Notes under the pieces: generated by a model
What the model saw: only the letters and a program-made list of their open reading frames with translations
The model's database searches: none
Told to the model about the DNA's origin: nothing
Assembly (NCBI RefSeq): GCF_002242685.1
Contig: NZ_NBIM01000002.1
Location: forward strand, 204,905 to 268,904
DNA from: Oceanimonas doudoroffii
GTDB lineage: Bacteria > Pseudomonadota > Gammaproteobacteria > Enterobacterales > Aeromonadaceae
DNA length: 64,000 nucleotides
Direction of reading: 5' to 3'
Shown: piece after piece, positions 35,702 to 45,480 of the stretch
Position numbering within the stretch: the stretch's first letter is position 1
Layout of the letters: every line of letters begins with the position of its first letter
Translations under genes and position numbers: made by a program

Positions 35702-35731
35702 GGAAAACGGGGCAGAACCGCCCCGTTTTCC
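35702..35731. terminator. bidirectional terminator between the two deaminase genes
   Basis: GGAAAACGGGGC (35702-35713) and GCCCCGTTTTCC (35720-35731) form a 12-bp stem whose A/T-rich base supplies a U-run on both strands. Confidence 0.9.
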
Positions 35732-35744
35732 GTTCTGTTATCTC

Positions 35745-36761
35745 TTAGGCGAGTGCCTGGTGCATAAAGTCCTGCACTTGCCGTGTCAGCCGCTGCTTGT
35801 GGGCGTCGTCGATAAAACTGGCCTCAATGGCATTGAGGGTAAATTGTGCCAGTTCTTGCGGCGTCAGTGCATGGCTATTGGCTACCGCCTGAAAGTTATC
35901 GGTCATGTAGCCGCCAAAGTAGGCCGGATCATCCGAGTTGATGGTCACACAGACATTTCGGCGCAGCAGCTCAACGATGTTGTGCCGATCCATATGGTCA
36001 AACACCTTCAGCTTGGTATTGGAAAGCGGGCAAACGGTGAGGGGCACGCGACGTTGGGCCAGTTTCTCCACCAAGGCCGAATCGTCCACACAGCGCACGC
36101 CATGATCGATGCGTGAAATGCTCAGCAGCTCAAGGCTGTTGTGAATGTTCTCAACCGGCCCTTCTTCTCCGGCATGGGCCACGGTCAGAAAGCCGTGACC
36201 AATCGCCTCCTGAAACACGCGCTCAAATTTCTCCGGCGGATGGCCCAACTCCGACGAGTCGAGGCCGACGGCCACAATTTTGTCCTTGTGCGGCAGTACC
36301 ATGCGCAGGGTGTCAAAGGCGCTGTCTTCGTCCAGGTGGCGCAGAAAGCACATGATGAGGTGACTGCTGATGCCCAGCTGCTCCCGGCCGTCACGCAGTG
36401 CCCGGTCAATGCCGTTGAGCACGGTGTCAAAGGCAATGCCCCGCTCGGTATGGGTTTGCGGGTCAAAGAAGATTTCGGTATGGATGACGTTATCTGCCTG
36501 GCAACGCAGCAAATAGGCCCAGGTCAGATCGTAAAAGTCCTGCTCGTGGATCAGAACCCTGGCACCTTGATAGTAGGTGTCGAGGAAGGATTGCAGGTTG
36601 CTGAACTGATAGGCGGCGCGCACGGCTTCCGGCGTGTTAAACGGCAGGGCTATCTGGTTGCGTTGCGCCAGCTCGAACATCATTTCCGGCTCCAGGGTGC
36701 CTTCGATATGCAGGTGCAGTTCAACTTTCGGGAGTTGCTGAATAAAGGTGGTTTGGTTCAC
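35745..36761 (-). CDS. adenine deaminase (adenosine deaminase family, PA0148-like)
   Basis: A 338-aa TIM-barrel metalloenzyme. The zinc and catalytic residues are in [26 protein letters not shown] (His, Glu), SRIDHGVR and [11 protein letters not shown]. The family text [25 protein letters not shown] and [14 protein letters not shown] matches the Pseudomonas PA0148 type, shown to be an adenine rather than an adenosine deaminase. It would convert adenine to hypoxanthine and ammonia. GTG 36761 is chosen: GGAG lies eight bases upstream, and [14 protein letters not shown] starts as in relatives; a TTG at 36779 is less likely. Its promoter region carries a 13-bp inverted repeat. Confidence 0.9.
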   Translation of the reverse strand: MNQTTFIQQLPKVELHLHIEGTLEPEMMFELAQRNQIALPFNTPEAVRAAYQFSNLQSFLDTYYQGARVLIHEQDFYDLTWAYLLRCQADNVIHTEIFFDPQTHTERGIAFDTVLNGIDRALRDGREQLGISSHLIMCFLRHLDEDSAFDTLRMVLPHKDKIVAVGLDSSELGHPPEKFERVFQEAIGHGFLTVAHAGEEGPVENIHNSLELLSISRIDHGVRCVDDSALVEKLAQRRVPLTVCPLSNTKLKVFDHMDRHNIVELLRRNVCVTINSDDPAYFGGYMTDNFQAVANSHALTPQELAQFTLNAIEASFIDDAHKQRLTRQVQDFMHQALA

Positions 36762-36792
36762 GCTTGTGTCTCCATTCAAGGGATATCAACAA

Positions 36793-36840
36793 GCGCTTTT
36801 CTCTTGCCTGATTATTGACGATGTACAAAGAGAAAAGCGC
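36793..36840. promoter_or_regulatory. 13-bp perfect inverted repeat upstream of the adenine deaminase gene
   Basis: GCGCTTTTCTCTT (36793-36805) and AAGAGAAAAGCGC (36828-36840) are exact complements with a 22-bp gap, 32 bp before the GTG start. It could be an operator for an unidentified regulator or a 5'-UTR hairpin. The gap 36762-37107 otherwise contains the trp terminator and a repeat. Confidence 0.55.
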
Positions 36841-37012
36841 CATGCACTTTCTCTTCGTAATCTGGAATTTACGGCTCCAGGTAGAGACCCTCACCCCTTA
36901 TCAGTGAGGTTATACGAAGCATCGGCGTTGCCGATAGGAAGCCATTGTAGCCATACCGGAACCGCCATGCCAATAGGTGGTCAGCGGTAAAGTAGCTGAA
37001 GCGTTTGAAGCC

Positions 37013-37047
37013 GAAAAAATGGCACCAGGGCTAACCCTGGTGCCATT
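37013..37047 (-). terminator. terminator of the trp operon
   Basis: On the minus strand AATGGCACCAGGG, a four-base loop and CCCTGGTGCCATT are followed by TTTT. The 13-bp stem lies about 60 bp after the trpA stop. Confidence 0.9.
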
Positions 37048-37053
37048 CTGAGT

Positions 37054-37098
37054 CGTGAGGAAAGTGGGGGAGTTTTTTCTCATCCCTTACTCCTCACG
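37054..37098. repeat. GTGAGG...CCTCAC intergenic palindrome, copy 1
   Basis: CGTGAGGAAAGTGGGGGAG is followed after a T-run by CATCCCTTACTCCTCACG. Related copies lie at 46421, 51721, 52678 and 58158. It sits directly after trpA. Confidence 0.6.
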
Positions 37099-37107
37099 TC
37101 CAACGTC

Positions 37108-37914
37108 TTACTTGCGCGTCGCGGCCTTCATCTCTTTTACGAAGGCGGTGAGGGCATCGAGCATGGCCTGGGGCTGGTCCAGGTGTTGTTCGATGATCTT
37201 GACCACGGCGGAGCCGGAGATGGCACCGGCGGCACCGGCGGCAATGGCATCGCGCACCTGATCGGGGCTGGAGATACCAAAGCCGAGCAGGGACGGCGGC
37301 GCATTGAATTTGGCCAGGGTGGCCAGCAGGGTGTCTACCGGTTTGCCGGCCTTGGTTTCGGTGCCGGTTACGCCGGCACGGCTCAGCAGGTAGGTATAGC
37401 CGGCGCCGGTTTCCGCCACCGCCTTGAGGGTGGCTTCGTCACCGTTGGGCGGCGCGATGTAAATGCTTTCAATGCCGGCCTGGTCGGCGGCGGCCTTGAA
37501 CGGCGCGGCCATCTCCAGCGGCACATCGGCCACCAGCACCGAATCTACCCCGGCCTCGGCGGCGCGGGAGTAGAAGCTGTCTACACCCGGCGCATACACC
37601 AGGTTGGCATACACCAGCAGGCCGATGGGCAACTCGGGGTACTTTTCCCGCACTTTTTTCAGAATGTCAAAGCAGGTCTGGGTGCGGGTGCCGGCATTGC
37701 GGGCACGCAGGGTGGCGGCCTGAATGGTGGGGCCGTCGGCAATGGGATCGGAGAAGGGAATGCCCAGCTCCAGGGCATCGGCGCCGCCGGCCACCAGGGC
37801 ATCAATCACCTTGAGCGAGTGCTCCGGCGTGGGATCGCCCAGGGTTACGAAGGGCACAAAGGCGCCTTCGTTGCTGGCATTCAGTTGCTCGAACAGGCGG
37901 TGGTAGCGGCTCAT
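37108..37914 (-). CDS. trpA: tryptophan synthase alpha subunit
   Basis: A 268-aa TIM-barrel protein that cleaves indole-3-glycerol phosphate to indole, which passes through the alpha-beta tunnel to TrpB. The catalytic Glu lies in [15 protein letters not shown], which also carries the catalytic Asp nearby ([12 protein letters not shown]). Phosphate-binding glycines are in [10 protein letters not shown] and [10 protein letters not shown]. Its start overlaps the trpB stop by 4 bp (ATGA), so the two are coupled. It is the last gene of the operon. Confidence 0.97.
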   Translation of the reverse strand: MSRYHRLFEQLNASNEGAFVPFVTLGDPTPEHSLKVIDALVAGGADALELGIPFSDPIADGPTIQAATLRARNAGTRTQTCFDILKKVREKYPELPIGLLVYANLVYAPGVDSFYSRAAEAGVDSVLVADVPLEMAAPFKAAADQAGIESIYIAPPNGDEATLKAVAETGAGYTYLLSRAGVTGTETKAGKPVDTLLATLAKFNAPPSLLGFGISSPDQVRDAIAAGAAGAISGSAVVKIIEQHLDQPQAMLDALTAFVKEMKAATRK

Positions 37915-39104
37915 TTGATTTCTCCTTTTTGCTCCAGAATATCGGCCACGGTAAAGATGTCCTTGTCGCCACGACCGGACAGGTTAACCACCAATACTTG
38001 TTCTTTTTCCGGCTCGGCCTCGGCCATTTTCAGGGCGTAGGCTAAGGCGTGTGAAGATTCCAGCGCCGGAATAATGCCCTCGTTGCGTGCCAGGGCCTGA
38101 AAGGCATCCAGGGCTTCGTCATCGGTTACCGACACATACTGGGCCCGGCCGGTGGTGGCCAGATAGGCGTGCTGGGGGCCAACCGAAGGAAAGTCGAGGC
38201 CGGCGGAAACGGAGTAGGACTCTTCCACCTGGCCGTCTTCGTCGTGCATCATCAGCGACAGCATGCCAAAGAACACGCCCTTGGTGCCTTCCCCCAGGGT
38301 GGCGCCGTGCTCGCCGGTGTGAATGCCCTTGCCCGCCGGCTCCACGCCGATGAGTCTGACGCTCTCTTCCTCAATAAAGTCGGCAAACAGGCCAATGGCG
38401 TTGGAGCCACCGCCCACGCAGGCGATCACCGCATCGGGCAGGCGCGCTTCGTGCTCCACAATCTGTATCTTGGCTTCTTCGCCAATCATGCGCTGAAATT
38501 CCCGCACTATGGTGGGGAAAGGGTGGGGGCCGGCGGCGGTGCCCAGCAGGTAGTGTGCCTGCTCATAGTTGGCGGCCCAGTCGCGCAGCGCCTCGGTGCA
38601 GGCGTCCTTGAGGGTGGCAGAGCCGGAGTGCACCGGAATCACTTCGGCGCCCATCAGCTTCATGCGGAAGACGTTGGGCTTTTGCCGCTCGCAGTCCACC
38701 GCGCCCATGTATACCCGGCACTTGAGGCCGAGCAGGGCACAGGCCAGGGCGGTGGCCACGCCGTGCTGACCGGCGCCGGTTTCGGCGATGATCTCGGTCT
38801 TGCCCATGCGCTTGGCCAGCAGTGCCTGGCCCAGTACCTGGTTGGTTTTGTGGGCGCCGCCGTGCAGCAGGTCTTCCCGCTTCAGGTAGATGCGGGTCTT
38901 GGTGTTGGCGGCCAGGTTGCGCACGCGCGTGAGCGGAGTGGGGCGGCCGGCGTATTCCGCCAGCAGCTCGCGAAATTCGCGGTCAAATTCCGGATCCTGC
39001 TGGGCATCGACAAAGGCCTGCTCCAGTTGCAGCAGTGCCGGCATCAGGATTTGCGGTACATACATGCCGCCGAAGTCGCCGAAAAAGGGGTTAAGTAAGC
39101 TCAT
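37911..39104 (-). CDS. trpB: tryptophan synthase beta subunit
   Basis: A 397-aa PLP enzyme that joins indole and serine to make tryptophan. The PLP Lys is in [14 protein letters not shown], the glycine-rich phosphate loop is [10 protein letters not shown] and the substrate loop is [13 protein letters not shown]. Length is as in E. coli. It overlaps trpCF by 4 bp upstream and trpA by 4 bp downstream. Confidence 0.98.
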   Translation of the reverse strand: MSLLNPFFGDFGGMYVPQILMPALLQLEQAFVDAQQDPEFDREFRELLAEYAGRPTPLTRVRNLAANTKTRIYLKREDLLHGGAHKTNQVLGQALLAKRMGKTEIIAETGAGQHGVATALACALLGLKCRVYMGAVDCERQKPNVFRMKLMGAEVIPVHSGSATLKDACTEALRDWAANYEQAHYLLGTAAGPHPFPTIVREFQRMIGEEAKIQIVEHEARLPDAVIACVGGGSNAIGLFADFIEEESVRLIGVEPAGKGIHTGEHGATLGEGTKGVFFGMLSLMMHDEDGQVEESYSVSAGLDFPSVGPQHAYLATTGRAQYVSVTDDEALDAFQALARNEGIIPALESSHALAYALKMAEAEPEKEQVLVVNLSGRGDKDIFTVADILEQKGEIK

Positions 39105-40486
39105 TTTTGTGTCCTGCGTCCGTAATGTCTGAGGGTGGCAAAGGCCGCCTTGAGTTTGGCTGCGTCTTTTTGGCCGGGGGCGCTTTCCACGCCGGAGTTA
39201 AAGTCCAGGCCGCGACAGCCCTGACTTGCCGCGGTGGCGGCGTTGTCGGGGGTGAGCCCGCCCGCCAGCATGGCATTGGCCTTGTCGATGTCGTTTAACA
39301 GTGCCCAGTCAAAGGCCAGCCCGGTGCCGCCGTTTTGATTGCCGGATTTGGTATCAAACAGCAGCCGGTCGGCATTTTTCGGCAGGGCCGGCAGTTCGTT
39401 GCTTACCGCCACCGCTTTCCAGATGGCCACGCCGGGCAGCCGGGTTTTAAGCTGGTTGATGGTGTCGTCGTCCTCAGAGCCGTGCAGCTGAACCGCAGCG
39501 AGGCTCAGCTCGGTGGCGGTGGCGACCACGTCTTCCACGGCGTGATTCTGGAACACGCCCACGTAGTTGAGCGGGGCTGCGGCCATCACGCCGCGGGCCT
39601 GGTCCAGGTTCACGCAACGGGGGCTTTTTTCCACAAAAATCAGGCCGCCATAGACGGCGCCGGCCTCATGGGCGGCGGCGGCGTCTTCCGGACGTGTCAG
39701 GCCACAGATTTTGTTGTCGCCGAGGATCAGACGGCGCACCGCGAGGTCCAGATCGTCTTCGGCCATCAGCGAGCTGCCCACCAGAAAGCCGTCGGCATGG
39801 GCCGAGAGTTCCTTGGTCTGGCCGTGGTGGTGAATACCGGACTCGGAAATGACCACGCGGTCGTCGGGGATCAGCGCCGCCAGCCGTTTGGTGCGGTCGA
39901 GATCGATGCTCAAATCCCGCAGATCCCGGTTGTTGATGCCAATGACTTTGGCACCCAGTGTCAGGGCACGGGCCACTTCGTCCTCGTCGATCACTTCGGT
40001 GAGCACGCCCATGTTCAGGGACTCGGCCACGGCGGCAAGCTCGGCATACTCTTCGTCATTCAGTACCGACAGCATCAGCAGAATGGCGTCGGCGTTGTGA
40101 TGACGGGCCAGCTTGATCTGATAGGGGTCGATAATAAAGTCCTTGCAGATCACCGGCTGGGTGACCTGATTGCGCACTTGCGTGACAAACTCAAAGCGAC
40201 CCTGAAAGTATTTCTCGTCGGTCAGCACCGAAATGGCCGAGGCGTAGCGGCCATAGACGCCGGCAATGGCATCCAGATCAAACACCTCCCGAATCAGCCC
40301 CTTGGAAGGCGAGGCTTTTTTACACTCCAGAATAAAGGCCGGTTTGCCGGCGGCCAGGGCCTCGGCAAAGGGGCGATCACTGGGGGTGAGGCCGGCTTCA
40401 AAGCTCGCCAGGGGCTGGCTTTGCTTGCGTTCCTCTACCCAGATTTTTTTGTCGGCAACGATTTTGCCGAGCACCGTATTCAGCAT
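39101..40486 (-). CDS. trpCF: fused indole-3-glycerol-phosphate synthase / phosphoribosylanthranilate isomerase
   Basis: A 461-aa bifunctional enzyme, as in enterobacteria. The N-terminal TrpC barrel (1-255) shows [15 protein letters not shown] and [16 protein letters not shown]; the C-terminal TrpF barrel (256-461) starts at [19 protein letters not shown] and ends with [12 protein letters not shown]. TrpF isomerises phosphoribosylanthranilate and TrpC closes the indole ring. It overlaps the trpD stop by 7 bp and trpB by 4 bp. Confidence 0.97.
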   Translation of the reverse strand: MLNTVLGKIVADKKIWVEERKQSQPLASFEAGLTPSDRPFAEALAAGKPAFILECKKASPSKGLIREVFDLDAIAGVYGRYASAISVLTDEKYFQGRFEFVTQVRNQVTQPVICKDFIIDPYQIKLARHHNADAILLMLSVLNDEEYAELAAVAESLNMGVLTEVIDEDEVARALTLGAKVIGINNRDLRDLSIDLDRTKRLAALIPDDRVVISESGIHHHGQTKELSAHADGFLVGSSLMAEDDLDLAVRRLILGDNKICGLTRPEDAAAAHEAGAVYGGLIFVEKSPRCVNLDQARGVMAAAPLNYVGVFQNHAVEDVVATATELSLAAVQLHGSEDDDTINQLKTRLPGVAIWKAVAVSNELPALPKNADRLLFDTKSGNQNGGTGLAFDWALLNDIDKANAMLAGGLTPDNAATAASQGCRGLDFNSGVESAPGQKDAAKLKAAFATLRHYGRRTQK

Positions 40487-41487
40487 TGACTCAACTCCGC
40501 CAGTTGTTTAACCACGCCCATGGCATGGCCGGATCTTAACACGGACAGCGCCCGCTCCACGCCCTGCTTGAGGTTTTCCACCTGGCCGCTCATCAGCAGC
40601 AGCGGCGCCACGTTCATGGCAATCACGCTCTGCTGGGCCAGGGTGCCTTCTCCGGCCAGCAGGGCCTCGGTAATGCGGCGGTTTTCCGCCGGCTCGCCGC
40701 CCACAATGGCGCTGATGTCATGGCGCTCCAGTCCCAGCTCTTCGGGGGTGATGTCATATTCGGTAATGGTGTCGCCATTGATCTCGGCAATGTGGGTGGT
40801 GCCGTGAATAGCAATTTCGTCCAGGCCGCTGCCGTGCACCACCATGCCGCGGGTCAGGCCCATGGCCACCAGGGTTTCGGCGATGGGGCGCACCAGCGCC
40901 GGGCTGTATACGCCCAGCACCATAAAGCTGGGGCGGGCCGGGTTGATCAGCGGACCCAGCACGTTAAAGATGGTGCGGGTTTTCAGGGCCTGGCGCACCG
41001 GCATGGCGTGGCGAATGCCGCCGTGGTAGTGGGGGGCAAACAAAAAGCACACATTGGTCTCGTCCAGGCAGTGACGAGCCTGTTCCGGGTTCAGATCCAG
41101 GCGAATGCCGAGCTGCTCCAGCAGATCGGAGGAGCCCGACTTGGAGGACACGCCCCGGTTGCCGTGCTTGGCCACCTTGATGCCGCAGGCGGCGGCCACC
41201 AGCGCCGAGGTGGTGGAGACGTTAATGGTGTTCATGCCGTCACCGCCGGTGCCGACGATGTCGCAAAAGGCGTAATCGGGGCGCGGAAAGGGCTTGGCGG
41301 CGGCCAGCAGGGCGCTGGCGGCGCCGGCGATCTCATCCGGGGTTTCGCCCTTGATCTTCAGTGCGGTCAGCAGGGAAGACAGCACGATCGGGTCCATATC
41401 GCCGCTCATCACCTGCTCAAACAGGGCGTGGGCCTGCTCACGGCTGATGTGTTCGCCCCGGTAAAGTTGCTCCATGGCCTGGCTCAT
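40480..41487 (-). CDS. trpD: anthranilate phosphoribosyltransferase
   Basis: A 335-aa stand-alone TrpD that transfers a phosphoribosyl group from PRPP to anthranilate. PRPP-binding motifs are [15 protein letters not shown] and [28 protein letters not shown] and [10 protein letters not shown] are also conserved. In E. coli this domain is fused to TrpG, but here the two are separate genes overlapping by 4 bp. Confidence 0.97.
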   Translation of the reverse strand: MSQAMEQLYRGEHISREQAHALFEQVMSGDMDPIVLSSLLTALKIKGETPDEIAGAASALLAAAKPFPRPDYAFCDIVGTGGDGMNTINVSTTSALVAAACGIKVAKHGNRGVSSKSGSSDLLEQLGIRLDLNPEQARHCLDETNVCFLFAPHYHGGIRHAMPVRQALKTRTIFNVLGPLINPARPSFMVLGVYSPALVRPIAETLVAMGLTRGMVVHGSGLDEIAIHGTTHIAEINGDTITEYDITPEELGLERHDISAIVGGEPAENRRITEALLAGEGTLAQQSVIAMNVAPLLLMSGQVENLKQGVERALSVLRSGHAMGVVKQLAELSQC

Positions 41488-42080
41488 GCGGCGTTCTCCT
41501 TGTTGGTAATAAATTCCAGACTCTGGGCCAGCAGGCGCGCCCCGTCCGTGGTCATGATGGATTCGGGATGGAACTGAAAGCCCAGCACCCGGTTGGCCTT
41601 GTCCTGTACCGCCATGGTCATGCCGTTGAAGTCGGCAATCACCTCAAGGCCGGCGGGAATGTTGCTGCCCACCAGGGAGTGGTAACGGGCCACCGGCAAC
41701 GGGTTGGTCAGCCCGCTGAACACGCCGTTACCGCTGTGGCTGATCAGTGAGCTCTTGCCGTGCTTGATTTCGCCGGCGCTTTCCACCGTACCGCCGTAGT
41801 GCTCCACCAGGGCCTGATGGCCGAGGCAGATGCCCAGCACGGGAAAGCGGCCCAGGCACTGTTCGATAAGGGCGGGCATATTGCCGGCGTCGGCGGGCTT
41901 GCCCGGACCGGGGGAAAGCACCAGCACCGGGTTCTCCGCCTGCTCCATGGCGGTGAGCAGCTGGGCCACCGGCACGGTATTGCGGTAAATGTTCACCGTG
42001 GCACCCAGGGCGCGGAACTGATCCACCAGGTTGTAGGTAAAGGAGTCGTAGTTGTCGAGCAGGAAAATGGTCTGGCTCAT
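41484..42080 (-). CDS. trpG: anthranilate synthase component II (glutamine amidotransferase)
   Basis: A 198-aa class I amidotransferase that supplies ammonia from glutamine to TrpE. The triad residues are Cys in [15 protein letters not shown] and His/Glu in [10 protein letters not shown]; the oxyanion-loop motif [12 protein letters not shown] is intact. It is not fused to TrpD. It overlaps trpE and trpD by 4 bp each. Its place inside the trp operon makes TrpG rather than PabA the correct name. Confidence 0.97.
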   Translation of the reverse strand: MSQTIFLLDNYDSFTYNLVDQFRALGATVNIYRNTVPVAQLLTAMEQAENPVLVLSPGPGKPADAGNMPALIEQCLGRFPVLGICLGHQALVEHYGGTVESAGEIKHGKSSLISHSGNGVFSGLTNPLPVARYHSLVGSNIPAGLEVIADFNGMTMAVQDKANRVLGFQFHPESIMTTDGARLLAQSLEFITNKENAA

Positions 42081-43624
42081 TGGCTCACCTCCGCCAGTGT
42101 GGTGCCGTGAGAAAGGGCGATGGCATTGAGCACCGCCGCCGCCTTGTTGCGGGTTTCGTCGGCTTCCGACTGCGGGTCGGAGTCATACACCACGCCGGCG
42201 CCGGCCTGCACATGGGCAAGGCCCTGGCTGACAAAGGCGGAGCGGATCACGATGCAGGTGTCCATATCGCCCAGGCCGTTCACATAGCCCACGGCACCGC
42301 CGTAGCTGCCCCGGCGCTGGCCTTCCACCTCGCGAATAAGCTCGCTGGCGCGAATTTTGGGGGCGCCGGTGAGGGTGCCCATGTTCATGCAGGCCTGATA
42401 GCCGTGCAGGGCGTCGAGATCGGCACGCAGTGTGCCCACGACGCGAGACACCAGGTGCATGACGTGGCTGTAGCGATCCACGCTCAGCAGATCCTTTACA
42501 TAGCGGCTGCCGGGCTCGCTGATGCGGGCAATGTCGTTGCGGGCTAGGTCCACCAGCATCAGGTGCTCGGCGGTTTCCTTTTCGTCCTGGCGCAGATCCA
42601 GCTCGATGCGGCCGTCCAGATCCAGGTTAATGCTGCCGTCCGGGTTAAAGCCCCGGCGGCGAGTGCCGGCGATGGGATACATCTCCACCTGGCGGCTGTC
42701 ATGGTCAAACTTCACCGAGCTCTCGGGGCTGGCGCCGAACAGAATGAAGTCTTCGTCGTTCACATAGAACATGTAGGGGCTGGGGTTGGTCTGCTTGAGC
42801 TTGCCGTAGGCCGCCAGGGGGCTGGGGCAGGGCAGGGTGAAGCAGCGCGACGGCACCACCTGAAAGATGTCACCGGCCACGATATTGCCCTTGAGCCGCT
42901 CCACGTCGGCACGAAACTCGGCGTCGCTCTTGCTGGCTGTGACCTTGCCGTTGAGCCCAGAGTCAGCTTCGGGGCTGGCATAACGCTCGCCACAGGCGGC
43001 GGCCAGCGCATTGAGGCGGGTCTGCAGCCGAGCCTGCTCGGCAGGGTCAAAGGCGCAGGCGGCCAGGTGGCACTGCTCTTTTACGTGATCCAGGGTGATC
43101 AGGGTTTCCGCCAGGTAAAAACAGAAGTCGGGGCAGTGGTTGATGCCCTCGGCCACCTCGGGCAGGCGTTCAAAGGAGGCAATCAGATCATAGGAGAAGG
43201 TGCCGCCCATAAACAGGTGCTGCTGGCCCTTGTCGGCGGTAAAGCGGGTCAGAATGAGCCGAATGGTTTCCAGCACGGAAGCGGCCTTTAGCCGGCTGTC
43301 TTCGTCCTGATCGGCGTCGGCCTCGGCCAGGGTTACGGTAAGCTGGGTGTCGGTGCGTTCGCCGCCCAGTTCACTGTGAATCAGGGCAAGGGCGGGCTGG
43401 CCGTTGGCATTAAGGGCGGTAAGGGTGACGTCCCGGCCTCGGCATACCAGGCGAACACAGGCGTCGAGCATCAGCAGGCTTTGAGTGCCCGCCTTGGTGT
43501 CTATTTCGGCGGATTCCAGCAGCAGGCTGTTGTCGCCGGGCTGGCTGAGGGCGGCGTATAACGCCAGGGGATCATCGGTATAGGGGGCATTCTGCAATAA
43601 AACGTGAAGCTGACCTTGCGCCAT
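42077..43624 (-). CDS. trpE: anthranilate synthase component I
   Basis: A 515-aa chorismate-using enzyme that makes anthranilate with TrpG. The tryptophan feedback site (LLLESAEID near residue 35) is present. The catalytic domain has [19 protein letters not shown] and [15 protein letters not shown], and ends with [17 protein letters not shown]. Its length is that of proteobacterial TrpE. AAGGAA precedes the ATG. It is the first enzyme gene after the attenuator, and an extra 44-codon frame lies between the two. Confidence 0.97.
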   Translation of the reverse strand: MAQGQLHVLLQNAPYTDDPLALYAALSQPGDNSLLLESAEIDTKAGTQSLLMLDACVRLVCRGRDVTLTALNANGQPALALIHSELGGERTDTQLTVTLAEADADQDEDSRLKAASVLETIRLILTRFTADKGQQHLFMGGTFSYDLIASFERLPEVAEGINHCPDFCFYLAETLITLDHVKEQCHLAACAFDPAEQARLQTRLNALAAACGERYASPEADSGLNGKVTASKSDAEFRADVERLKGNIVAGDIFQVVPSRCFTLPCPSPLAAYGKLKQTNPSPYMFYVNDEDFILFGASPESSVKFDHDSRQVEMYPIAGTRRRGFNPDGSINLDLDGRIELDLRQDEKETAEHLMLVDLARNDIARISEPGSRYVKDLLSVDRYSHVMHLVSRVVGTLRADLDALHGYQACMNMGTLTGAPKIRASELIREVEGQRRGSYGGAVGYVNGLGDMDTCIVIRSAFVSQGLAHVQAGAGVVYDSDPQSEADETRNKAAAVLNAIALSHGTTLAEVSQ

Positions 43625-43641
43625 TGGGTATTCCTTATAAG

Positions 43642-43776
43642 TTAATGCTGATCATCAGGGATCTGTCTGATGACCTGGCTGGCAATGTCGTCGTCGGTGA
43701 CGGACGCGAATGCCGGTTGCTGAACAGGCCGGTTTTCGGGTTGCCATCGCCAAAAAATGAAAGAGGTCGGTTTCAT
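43642..43776 (-). CDS. possible 44-aa small protein between the trp attenuator and trpE
   Basis: ATG 43776 opens a 44-codon frame, MKPTSFIFWRWQPENRPV at its start and ending DDDIASQVIRQIPDDQH, that stops 17 bp before trpE. AAGGTG lies six bases upstream, a normal ribosome site. Codons are varied and the protein is not obviously random, with a Trp-rich start (FWRW) and an acidic amphipathic end. I recognise no family. It could be a real small protein, a translational coupler for trpE, or chance. Confidence 0.45.
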   Translation of the reverse strand: MKPTSFIFWRWQPENRPVQQPAFASVTDDDIASQVIRQIPDDQH

Positions 43777-43800
43777 CGCATCACCTTTTACTGGATAATA

Positions 43801-43828
43801 AAAAAGCCCGCAGAGTTGCGGGCTTTTA
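43801..43828 (-). terminator. trp operon attenuator
   Basis: On the minus strand AAAGCCCGCA, a five-base loop and TGCGGGCTTT are followed by TTTATT. The upstream CACACTCCC/GGGTGTG hairpin overlaps the leader-peptide stop. Its GCGGG can instead pair with CCCGC of the terminator, giving the classic 1:2 + 3:4 or 2:3 choice of ribosome-mediated attenuation. Confidence 0.88.
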
Positions 43829-43872
43829 TGTTCGCTGAGACTGTTGAACGAATACAGCAAATCACACCCGCT

Positions 43873-43923
43873 TCAGGGAGTGTGCCACCACCAAATGGTC
43901 AGAGTGGAAGTTTGCTGCAACAT
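43873..43923 (-). CDS. trpL: trp operon leader peptide
   Basis: ATG 43923 encodes MLQQTSTLTIWWWHTP and then TGA. Three Trp codons in a row sit just before the attenuator stem, so tryptophan shortage would stall the ribosome there and favour the antiterminator. It follows a good promoter (-35 TTGACT, -10 TTTAAC). The peptide itself has no expected function. Confidence 0.9.
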   Translation of the reverse strand: MLQQTSTLTIWWWHTP

Positions 43924-43957
43924 GGCGCTCGTCTCGCTAATCGAAAAACTGGATACA

Positions 43958-43986
43958 GTTAAACGATATTTGCGGTGGCAAGTCAA
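43958..43986 (-). promoter_or_regulatory. trp operon promoter, with possible TrpR operator
   Basis: On the minus strand TTGACT (43986-43981), a 17-bp spacer and TTTAAC (43963-43958). The sequence over the -10 box (CGTTTAACTGTA) loosely resembles half of the TrpR palindrome, so repressor control is possible but not proven. yciV starts divergently 21 bp further. Confidence 0.75.
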
Positions 43987-44007
43987 GCACGACCACAGGA
44001 TTTTTTT

Positions 44008-44832
44008 ATGCGCATCGACCTGCACAGCCATTCCACCGCCTCTGACGGCAGCCTGAGCCCCAGTGAGTTGCTGGCCCGGGCCGCCGAAAAGGAGGTGGAT
44101 GTGCTGGCGCTGACCGACCACGACACCCTGGCAGGACTGGCCGAGGCGCGCACCGCCGCCGAGGCCCATGGCATTCGGCTGGTCACCGGAGTGGAAATCT
44201 CGGCGCTGTGGGAGCACAAGGAAATTCATGTGGTGGGCCTGAACCTGGATCCCGGCCATGAAGGGCTGTCCCGGCTGCTGGCCGAGCAGGGGGCCCGCCG
44301 CGACGCCCGCGCCCGGCTGATGGGCGAACGGCTGGAAAAGGCCCGCTATCCCGGTGCCTATGAGGGCGCCAGGGCCATCGCCGGCAACGCCGCCATTACC
44401 CGAACTCATCTGGCGCGCTGGCTGCTGGAGCAGGGCGCCGCCGACTCCATGGGCAAGGTATTCAAAAAGTTTCTGAGCCGGGGCAATACCGGCTATGCGC
44501 CGCCGGACTGGTGCTCTCTTGATGATGCCATCGGCGCCATACAGGCCGCGGGCGGCGTGGCGGTGCTGGCACACCCCACCCGTTACGAACTGTCGAACAA
44601 GTGGGTGCGCAAAATGCTTAGTGCCTTTGCCGAGGCCGGTGGCGACGCCATGGAGGTGTCCATGGCCCAGCAAAGTCCACAGGAACGTGCCACGCTGGGT
44701 AAGTGGAGCCGGGAATACGGCCTGGCCGCCTCGGTGGGCTCCGATTTTCACTTTCCCAGCCAGTGGCGGGAGCTGGGGCGCCAGTTGTGGCTGCCTAAAG
44801 AAGCCACCCCTGTGTGGGAGCGCTTTCTGTAA
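44008..44832 (+). CDS. yciV: PHP-domain 5'-3' exonuclease (RNase AM / YciV)
   Basis: A 274-aa PHP-family metallophosphoesterase with the metal ligands in RIDLHSHSTASDGSL, TDHDTLAG, TGVEIS, LAHPTR and GSDFHFPS. The E. coli orthologue trims 5' ends of 23S, 16S and 5S rRNA and degrades short oligonucleotides. It lies divergent from the trp operon and upstream of yciO and rluB, as in E. coli. ATG 44008 directly precedes the metal motif and has AGGA upstream; an earlier in-frame start at 43975 overlaps the trp promoter. Confidence 0.95.
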   Translation: MRIDLHSHSTASDGSLSPSELLARAAEKEVDVLALTDHDTLAGLAEARTAAEAHGIRLVTGVEISALWEHKEIHVVGLNLDPGHEGLSRLLAEQGARRDARARLMGERLEKARYPGAYEGARAIAGNAAITRTHLARWLLEQGAADSMGKVFKKFLSRGNTGYAPPDWCSLDDAIGAIQAAGGVAVLAHPTRYELSNKWVRKMLSAFAEAGGDAMEVSMAQQSPQERATLGKWSREYGLAASVGSDFHFPSQWRELGRQLWLPKEATPVWERFL

Positions 44833-44850
44833 ATCATTCCGGGAGGAATC

Positions 44851-45471
44851 ATGAGTCAGTTTTTTGAAATTCATCCAGACACCCCTCAGCCACGGCTGAT
44901 CAACCAGGCCGTGGCCATCGTGCGCCAGGGCGGCGTGCTGGTGTATCCCACCGATTCGGGTTACGCCATCGGCTGCCTGGTGGGTGACAAGAGCGCCATG
45001 GAGCGCATCTGCCGCATACGCCAGATCGACAAGGAGCACAACTTCACCCTGGTGTGCCGGGACCTGTCCGAGCTTTCAGCCTATGCGCGGGTCGACAACA
45101 CCGCCTTTCGGCTGATGAAAAACAACACGCCGGGGGCCTACACCTTTATCCTGCGGGCCACCAAGGAAGTGCCCAAGCGGCTGCAGAACCCCAAGCGCAA
45201 GACCATTGGCCTGCGGGTGCCGAATCATGCCATCAGCCTGGCCTTGCTTGAGGCCCTGGGTGAACCGCTGATGTCCTGCAGCCTGATTTTGCCCGGTGAG
45301 AGCGAGGCGGAATTCGACCCCTTTGAAATCCGCAACCGGCTGGAAAAGGTGGTGGATCTGATTATTGACGGCGGTGTGATCGACTCTCGGCCCACCACGG
45401 TGGTGGACCTGTACGACGACACCCCGGTGATCGTGCGCGAAGGCGCAGGCAGCCTGACCCCTTTTGAATAA
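44851..45471 (+). CDS. yciO: YciO family protein (Sua5/TsaC-like fold)
   Basis: A 206-aa protein of the YrdC/Sua5/YciO superfamily: VLVYPTDSGYAIGCLV, then RIRQIDKEHNFTLVCRDLS, and LRVPNHAISLALLEALGEP. Superfamily members bind ATP and form threonylcarbamoyl-AMP for tRNA modification, but YciO is a separate branch with weak or uncertain activity in that reaction. The gene follows yciV by 18 bp with GGGAGGAATC before the ATG and precedes rluB, the same order as in E. coli. Confidence 0.92.
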   Translation: MSQFFEIHPDTPQPRLINQAVAIVRQGGVLVYPTDSGYAIGCLVGDKSAMERICRIRQIDKEHNFTLVCRDLSELSAYARVDNTAFRLMKNNTPGAYTFILRATKEVPKRLQNPKRKTIGLRVPNHAISLALLEALGEPLMSCSLILPGESEAEFDPFEIRNRLEKVVDLIIDGGVIDSRPTTVVDLYDDTPVIVREGAGSLTPFE

Positions 45472-45480
45472 GTGAACGAC

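Noticed and set aside
36881..36990. Additional gene between the adenine deaminase gene and the trp terminator
   Set aside because: Short frames there have no ribosome site or recognisable sequence.
43958..43970. Confident TrpR operator
   Set aside because: Only half of the palindrome is recognisable; recorded as a possibility only.
43873..45039. 388-codon minus-strand gene ending in WWWHTP
   Set aside because: Only the last 17 codons (trpL) are real; the rest is antisense to yciV.
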